Source: Paragyromitra xinjiangensis (taxonomy: Eukaryota; Ascomycota; Pezizomycetes; Pezizales; Discinaceae). Taken from it: a stretch of DNA of 64,000 nucleotides. Where the stretch lies: contig JBCAMK010000009.1 of NCBI GenBank assembly GCA_038503065.1, positions 62,001 through 126,000 on the forward strand, given 5' to 3'. Within the stretch, counting starts at the first letter, position 1; each line of letters starts with the position of its first letter. The notes beneath the pieces are model-generated. The model did not search any database. It saw only the letters and a list, made by a program, of their open reading frames with translations, and had not been told where the DNA came from. Positions 59,313 to 64,000 of this stretch are shown in pieces. The translations under genes and the position numbers were made by a program.

Positions 59313-61112
59313 CTAATAGGTCAGCATCTTGCCACGGCGTTTGAGCTTAATCTTGGGACAAAGCTCTTTGATACGCTTCTGATTGTACGAAGAAAGTGCC
59401 TCGGCGAGATGATTATCAGCCCTAGAAACCCATCTAGTTCTAAGATCTATGTCTAATCGTGCTGCCAGAAGTAGACACTCCCGAAGTACTTCCATTGCCT
59501 CTCCTCGGATAGTCTCGTTCTCAATACCTCGTGCAACAAGACGATTGGCGACATTAACAACTACCCTATGATGTTGCCAACCCTTTCCCCAGCGTCGAAG
59601 ACATTGCACAATCGCCTGAATCTCATTGACGGCGATATCCTCCGACTTATTCGGTGAAGAAACGGCTAACACTTGACTCACAGTCATGTCGGCCACTTTC
59701 TGGTCAAACGGACGATAATAACCACCCAAGCCTGTAGCGCCAGACCCGTCTGACCAAACCATTGCCTCTGGACGAACACGGGCAAGAGATCGTACCGCGG
59801 GTACAGAAGTGAGCAGATCGCACCACCACACCAGGTCACTTTTAGCGTCCGCCGAGACAGGTCGTCGCGCATCCCGGGCACGCGGAACATCAAGCTCTTT
59901 CTGAAGATCGAACAGCCGTCTAGTAAACGTCCGTCCAAGTGGGACGACTGTGGAGGTAAACGATAGAAATCCCGTAAGCGACCGAAGTTCGGTGAGGGAA
60001 GTTGTTTCCTGCCCCATACACTCCTTCACCAGCCTGATGCCCTTCTCTTGCTTATTTTGCGTTAAACGGGCTTCCATCTTCCCACTATCTATCTCTATAC
60101 CCCCATAAGCAACAAGAAGCCCCTGTTCGTTTTTGGCGAGTTTAACGTTGAGTCCGAGCTGGGAAGCAAGATCCATGTAGACACGATCAGCAGATTTCCA
60201 GTCCGTTCCAGGGGGGAGAATGATCAGAAAGTCGTCCACGTAGTGCACCACTTGGGCGCCAAATGGTTGCAGGCGAAGTTCCAGTATCCAATGGAACAGC
60301 TCGGCAAATAAATTAAACAGGTAACCAGACATGCGTAAGCCAAATGGGAGAAAACGCTCGGAATAAAACTTATCTCGCCATGAAAAACCAAGCAGCGGAG
60401 AGTCGATGGGAGAAACGGGTACATGACGATATGCGTCCTCGAAATCGCGTTTAAGCATGACACACCCCTCCCCCATAGAAGCAACAATCCCCAATACTTG
60501 CTCGAGAGAAGGGTGTCTAACAGTTCCCCAGTCTTGGTTGATATGATCATTGACGGACTTTCCGGATGGGAATGAAAGGTCGTGAATACGTCTCTTTTTT
60601 CCATTAGACTTATCCCTTAGACCGATTGGACAGCTAACAAAAAATTTGGGTAGATTCCCGCGGCGGCCGTGTTCATTAAGTCGTTGATGGGATAACTGAT
60701 CCAGTAGGTCTCTTTCAAGAAAGTCCGGTTGTGAATCTGCGGAACGGTGGTTTGCGTAGACCTGCACCCCAGCCCGTACCCCTTCGTAGCCAATCCTCGC
60801 ACCATACCGAATTATGCCAACGACAGCGTCAACAACACTTTGATCTGGGTATTCGCTTAGAAGCTCCTTCCAGGCAGATGCATTGAGAGGGCCCTGGAAC
60901 ATAGGAGTTTTGTGGGTTGTATAAACTTCATACGGAATATGCGTATTCGGTCTTGCCTCAGGCTTTTGTAGGGAAAGGATTCGACCGTTCAAGCTGATTG
61001 GTACCGACGAATGCCCTAAGGAAGAGATCCCCGAGGAAGAACTTGAAGAGGCACCTGAACTAGGGACAGGAGTTTTGGTAAAATACTTTGCAAGAAACGC
61101 AGTCACAGACAT
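59313..61112 (-). CDS. DIRS/Ngaro-like reverse transcriptase-RNase H, orphan ORF
   Basis: An uninterrupted frame encodes 599 residues from the ATG at 61,112 (MSVTAFLAKYFTKTP); a TTG slightly upstream is not needed. Reverse transcriptase motifs are in order: RRIHDLSFPSG (about residue 184), MLKRDFEDAYRHVPVS (motif A Asp near 223), RFLPFGLRMSGYLFNLFAEL (motif B) and VHYVDDFLIIL (motif C, YVDD near 291-294). RNase H follows: VWSDGSGATGLGGYY (Asp near 455), VNEIQAI (Glu) and ADNHLAEALSSYN. At the third acidic site the usual D-N pair reads A-N (NVANRLVARG), so RNase H may be impaired. The order and the HYVDDFLI motif fit DIRS-like elements. No gag, recombinase, LTR or split repeats are seen nearby. 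Confidence 0.85.
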   Translation of the reverse strand: MSVTAFLAKYFTKTPVPSSGASSSSSSGISSLGHSSVPISLNGRILSLQKPEARPNTHIPYEVYTTHKTPMFQGPLNASAWKELLSEYPDQSVVDAVVGIIRYGARIGYEGVRAGVQVYANHRSADSQPDFLERDLLDQLSHQRLNEHGRRGNLPKFFVSCPIGLRDKSNGKKRRIHDLSFPSGKSVNDHINQDWGTVRHPSLEQVLGIVASMGEGCVMLKRDFEDAYRHVPVSPIDSPLLGFSWRDKFYSERFLPFGLRMSGYLFNLFAELFHWILELRLQPFGAQVVHYVDDFLIILPPGTDWKSADRVYMDLASQLGLNVKLAKNEQGLLVAYGGIEIDSGKMEARLTQNKQEKGIRLVKECMGQETTSLTELRSLTGFLSFTSTVVPLGRTFTRRLFDLQKELDVPRARDARRPVSADAKSDLVWWCDLLTSVPAVRSLARVRPEAMVWSDGSGATGLGGYYRPFDQKVADMTVSQVLAVSSPNKSEDIAVNEIQAIVQCLRRWGKGWQHHRVVVNVANRLVARGIENETIRGEAMEVLRECLLLAARLDIDLRTRWVSRADNHLAEALSSYNQKRIKELCPKIKLKRRGKMLTY

Positions 61113-61760
61113 GTGGCACGAAATAAACAAACGAAGAGTAGGTATAAGAAGTGACTCGTATAGTTTTCAAGGCCAGATATTTTGAAATTTGAAACGAACT
61201 GCGAAATTCAGTACAGGTGCGATGGTACTAGTCGAAACTCATACTCAGCTGTTTGGCGGGGAAAAGCTATTCTTTTAATTGTGGAGGATTTTACCCCGCC
61301 TTCATGATTAGTATACTTCGGGCTACGAAACTGAAAAGCAGGCGGCTTCCTGTCACATGCGAGTAGCCAAAATTGATAATTACAAGGTCTTATCCATTAT
61401 GTTGTTTGGTCTCGTGGAAACGGATTGATCCGAATTGCAAAACCCACATTATCATATCGCAAATCCCACACCCAATTATTTGAGAGAAACATAACTAGAT
61501 ACTAACTTACTTAGGCCTATACAAACCCAATCTACTTTCAAGAGGAAATACCTCATAAATTATCATACCCTGTAACCACTCATTGAATCCATAGTGAATT
61601 AATGGCCAGCCAGATTCTAAATCCTACTGTACCAGTCCATCAGTCGAAAAGACATTACTCAGGGTCACACCCAAGAAGAATATTACTAGAGGATGAACCA
61701 CTATACCCACTTTAGCTGCGTAACGATTTCTTAGGCCAGCCTTTCACCAGGGTTCGCATA
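61113..61760. other. Upstream region of the reverse transcriptase gene, nothing recognised
   Basis: About 650 bases is without a coherent frame. The end (61,700-61,760) contains TTAGGCCAGCCTTTCACCAGGG, a diverged copy of sequences at about 62,375 and 63,450. Confidence 0.45.
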
Positions 61761-61861
61761 ATACAAGGGTAAAGTTGGAACGGCAAGGGTACTGAAAACT
61801 GTTTTTTTGTAGTTTAATTGTTATCACTGAACATCCTGGCCGTTCCCCCGTACGCTTGTAC
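61761..61861 (-). mobile_element. Small TIR element (MITE-like), copy 1
   Basis: About 101 bases match, in reverse orientation, the element at 63,493-63,605. The shared core is GGCCAGGATGTTCAGTGATA (read on minus) and the end is GTACAAGCG. It has lost a few bases (AACTTCA) from one arm. Confidence 0.7.
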
Positions 61862-61884
61862 TGAGTCCTTATCACAGAACTATA

Positions 61885-63465
61885 TAGTAGAAAAGACGCC
61901 AACGGGAGCAGCATGACTAAAACTAAAGCATGCCTCTACTAGAGCAAATCAGGTTTAGCGTGGTTGATTTACTTCGTACAACCACAGCTCTATGACCGGA
62001 CTAGAGCTTCCCATAGATACACGTACATCTACTCGTAAATGACTGACGTCTGTGCACCAGGCTAGGCCCGTACCCTATACACTTCCTATGATTCTGTATG
62101 GTATGCAGGCCCTGCCCGGTGCACAAACGTCAGTCATTCCGAGTATCGATAGGGTACTAGTCCAGATTAGGCTTGATGCGAGACAATTTCCTTCCTACTC
62201 CCTTCAGGCAACCCATATTCAACCCCATGAGCGACCTAAAAACTCCCCAACTAGCTGCACACATGTGGAAATCGAGCTACTGTGCTAATCTATGCACATA
62301 AACTCGTAGTTGTGTTCATGTAGTAAGAAAAAAATATCTCCTGATGTTGTCGTATTAGTTAAAACCCTGTCCATTTCAGGCCAGCCGTTCATCAGGGCCT
62401 TTGCATAATACCAAATTCTTATCACAGAATGATATACTCGCGATACCATCGGGTATTCAATGATACAGGGATTCGAACCAATCAAGATATGGGGGCGAAT
62501 ATGGTAAGAAGCGGCATCGACAGTTCGAAAACTCCCATAAATGGCTTGATCAACGAAGTAGTGGCGCTATACATCACAGCCTTAAGCCTTGCTCGCCTAA
62601 TAGGACGTCCCCTTCATTAGAATCCCTGTATCATTGAACACCCGATGGTATCACGAGTAGTAGAAAAGATGCCAATGGGAGCAGCATGACCAGAGCTTCC
62701 CAAAAGTGAAAGCGTAGTTTCTACTTGTTTCCTTCCTACCCCTTTCAGGCAACCCATATCTAGCCCCACGAGCGACTTGAAAACTCCCCAGCTAGCTGCA
62801 CATGCGGAAACCGAGATTGTCTCGAACCAGAGCCAATGGCTTGGTGATGTGAACACAAGAAACACACTAAGCCTAGTTGGGTTTGGTTCAAGGCAAGAAT
62901 CCGAGACATTAAATCGAAATATTGTACTAATCTATGCACTTGCAGTTATGTGCCTGTAGTAAGAAATAAATATCTTCTAGCGTTGTCGTATTATGGTGCA
63001 CGTGGTTGTAAGCTTAAACCCGGACCAGTCAAAATCGAGTATGGAACGCCACGTCTCACTAAATGCCCACCAAATTCTGCAGATAACTCTTCAATTTGAG
63101 AATTCTTATCAAAAGCCTCCCTAGATCAAAAGCCTCCTAGAGATCCTATAGCCCTATAGATGCTTAAACTTCCTCCCAGATGCCAAATATGGGGGGTAAT
63201 ATCCCTGCGTATATTTAGTCACGACCTTCGTATTCCTTAGAACGCTCCATTCCATGCATTTCACCACCAAAAGTGAGTTTTTATTCTGCCACAACCACCT
63301 GCTGCCATACCTTGCAAAAAGATATAGAGCTTGAATAGTATCATGTGAAATCATATATCTTTTCGCCAACAATTCCATTGGAAGTGAGTGGTGGAATAGC
63401 AGCTCGAAAAGGTGGTCCGGGTTTAGACTATAGTTAAAACCCTGCCCATTTCAGGCCAACCAATA
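61885..63465. repeat. Degenerate duplicated block
   Basis: Segments of 61,885-62,390 recur in order in 62,656-63,465: GTAGAAAAGACGCCAACGGG versus GTAGAAAAGATGCCAATGGG; the CCTTCAGGCAACCCATAT block at about 62,200 and 62,745; AGTAAGAAAAAAATATCTCC at 62,319 versus a like copy at 62,959; and AAACCCTGTCCATTTCAGGC at 62,360 versus 63,436. Spacing has grown by insertions. Most substitutions visible in these aligned words are transitions. Confidence 0.75.
62038..62137. repeat. Inverted repeat of about 30-base arms
   Basis: AATGACTGACGTCTGTGCAC at 62,038 is repeated inverted (AATGACTGACGTTTGTGCAC on minus) ending at about 62,137, with roughly 35 bases between arms. It could form a hairpin. It may be another tiny TIR element. 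Confidence 0.7.
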
Positions 63466-63492
63466 CGCGTGCTAATCCCGATTCGGACTGTG

Positions 63493-63605
63493 GTACAAGC
63501 GCACGGGGGGTGAAGTTGGAACGGCCAGGATGTTTAGTGATAACAATTAATCTACAAAAAACAGTTTTTCAGTACCGTTCCAACTTCACCCCCATACGCT
63601 TGTAC
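63493..63605 (+). mobile_element. Small TIR element (MITE-like), copy 2
   Basis: 113 bases with inverted arms of about 31: GTACAAGCGCACGGGG at the left and, inverted, GTACAAGCGTATGGGG at the right, both running into TGAAGTTGGAACGG. There is no coding capacity. A second copy in opposite orientation lies at 61,761-61,861. Arms differ mainly by transitions. Confidence 0.8.
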
Positions 63606-64000
63606 AATATTCGACGCCAGGAACCGGGGCGCGTTTATGGCGTTAGAAACCGTCCCGATTAGGGAGTAATTCATCATCCAGTCTGACCACTGTCTAGGTA
63701 TATAGGCGCGTAATCCCCTCGCTTTTCCCTAGGAAAGCTCCATCTCTTCTACATCACACACGAAGGACGAACAGCAGAGCGATCACCACGAAACAAGAAC
63801 CATCACGACAGTGGCCGACCCACCGCCATAACCAAGGTCAGACCACAATAGACGATGGGTACCATCTCCATCCTGCAACTATACTTGTTTAACTAGCTAA
63901 CTGGCGATTTTTAATGTTTGGCTTTCATCGCTAATACAGTACAATCGCTCTATATGAATACTGTCGGGACCGAGAATACAGAAGAATATTCTTATAAGGG
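63606..64000. other. Window end, nothing recognised
   Basis: The last 395 bases contain a TATA-like TATATAGGCGCG near 63,698 and a C-rich leader, which may be the promoter side of a gene beyond the window. No frame of note starts before the end. Confidence 0.35.

Noticed and set aside
62460..62485. Reverse-complement B-box GGATTCGAACC
   Set aside because: Flanking bases do not form a T stem and no A-box lies at the right distance.

Overview
The window looks like nuclear DNA of a filamentous ascomycete fungus. The evidence is the short GT..AG introns of about 50-110 bases with CTAAC-type branch sites, a URA3/pyrG-type OMP decarboxylase, an alternative NADH dehydrogenase, a HeLo-domain kinase, F-box proteins, and a DUF6594-like protein. 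A low-density, repeat-rich Pezizomycetes-like genome is my guess, not something the sequence proves.

Layout. Bases 1-12,500 hold no gene I can support. From 12.5 to 24.6 kb there is a normal gene island: an F-box protein with an acidic tail (-), a three-helix membrane protein (-), OMP decarboxylase (+), a small helical protein (+), a tRNA-like sequence, an amidoligase-family protein (-) and a five-exon mitochondrial type II NADH dehydrogenase (-). After a gene-poor stretch comes a HeLo + kinase-like gene (28.1-30.0 kb, -). It is divergent from a long kinase-ankyrin gene (30.3-33.8 kb, +) that carries one in-frame stop and at least five frame breaks. A SET-domain gene (35.1 kb) and a decayed F-box start (36.8 kb) follow.

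The most unusual object is at 40,057-53,190. It is a 13.1-kb element bounded by 53-bp terminal inverted repeats (50/53 identical) and a perfect 6-bp duplication, GAAGTG. It holds a DDE integrase-type gene (+, damaged) and two unrecognised multi-exon genes (-). It is itself a nest of insertions: an LTR-like block at 41.8 kb, and three elements (A inside B, and C) that share CATCAG(C/T)AAAA termini and 2-bp flanking repeats. Each of these three carries a minisatellite. Element C splits one host gene, and removing C restores an open frame. Removing all insertions leaves a core of about 6.3 kb with three genes.

From 53.6 to 58.4 kb two multi-exon genes follow: a DUF6594-like membrane protein with one frame break, and a six-exon F-box/Cys-rich protein. 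Next is an intact orphan DIRS-like reverse transcriptase/RNase H ORF (59.3-61.1 kb, -). The last 2.5 kb is a degenerate duplicated block flanked by two inverted copies of a small TIR element. Differences between repeat copies are mostly transitions, which would fit repeat-induced point mutation. Exon boundaries given here are read by hand from splice signals and reading frame.
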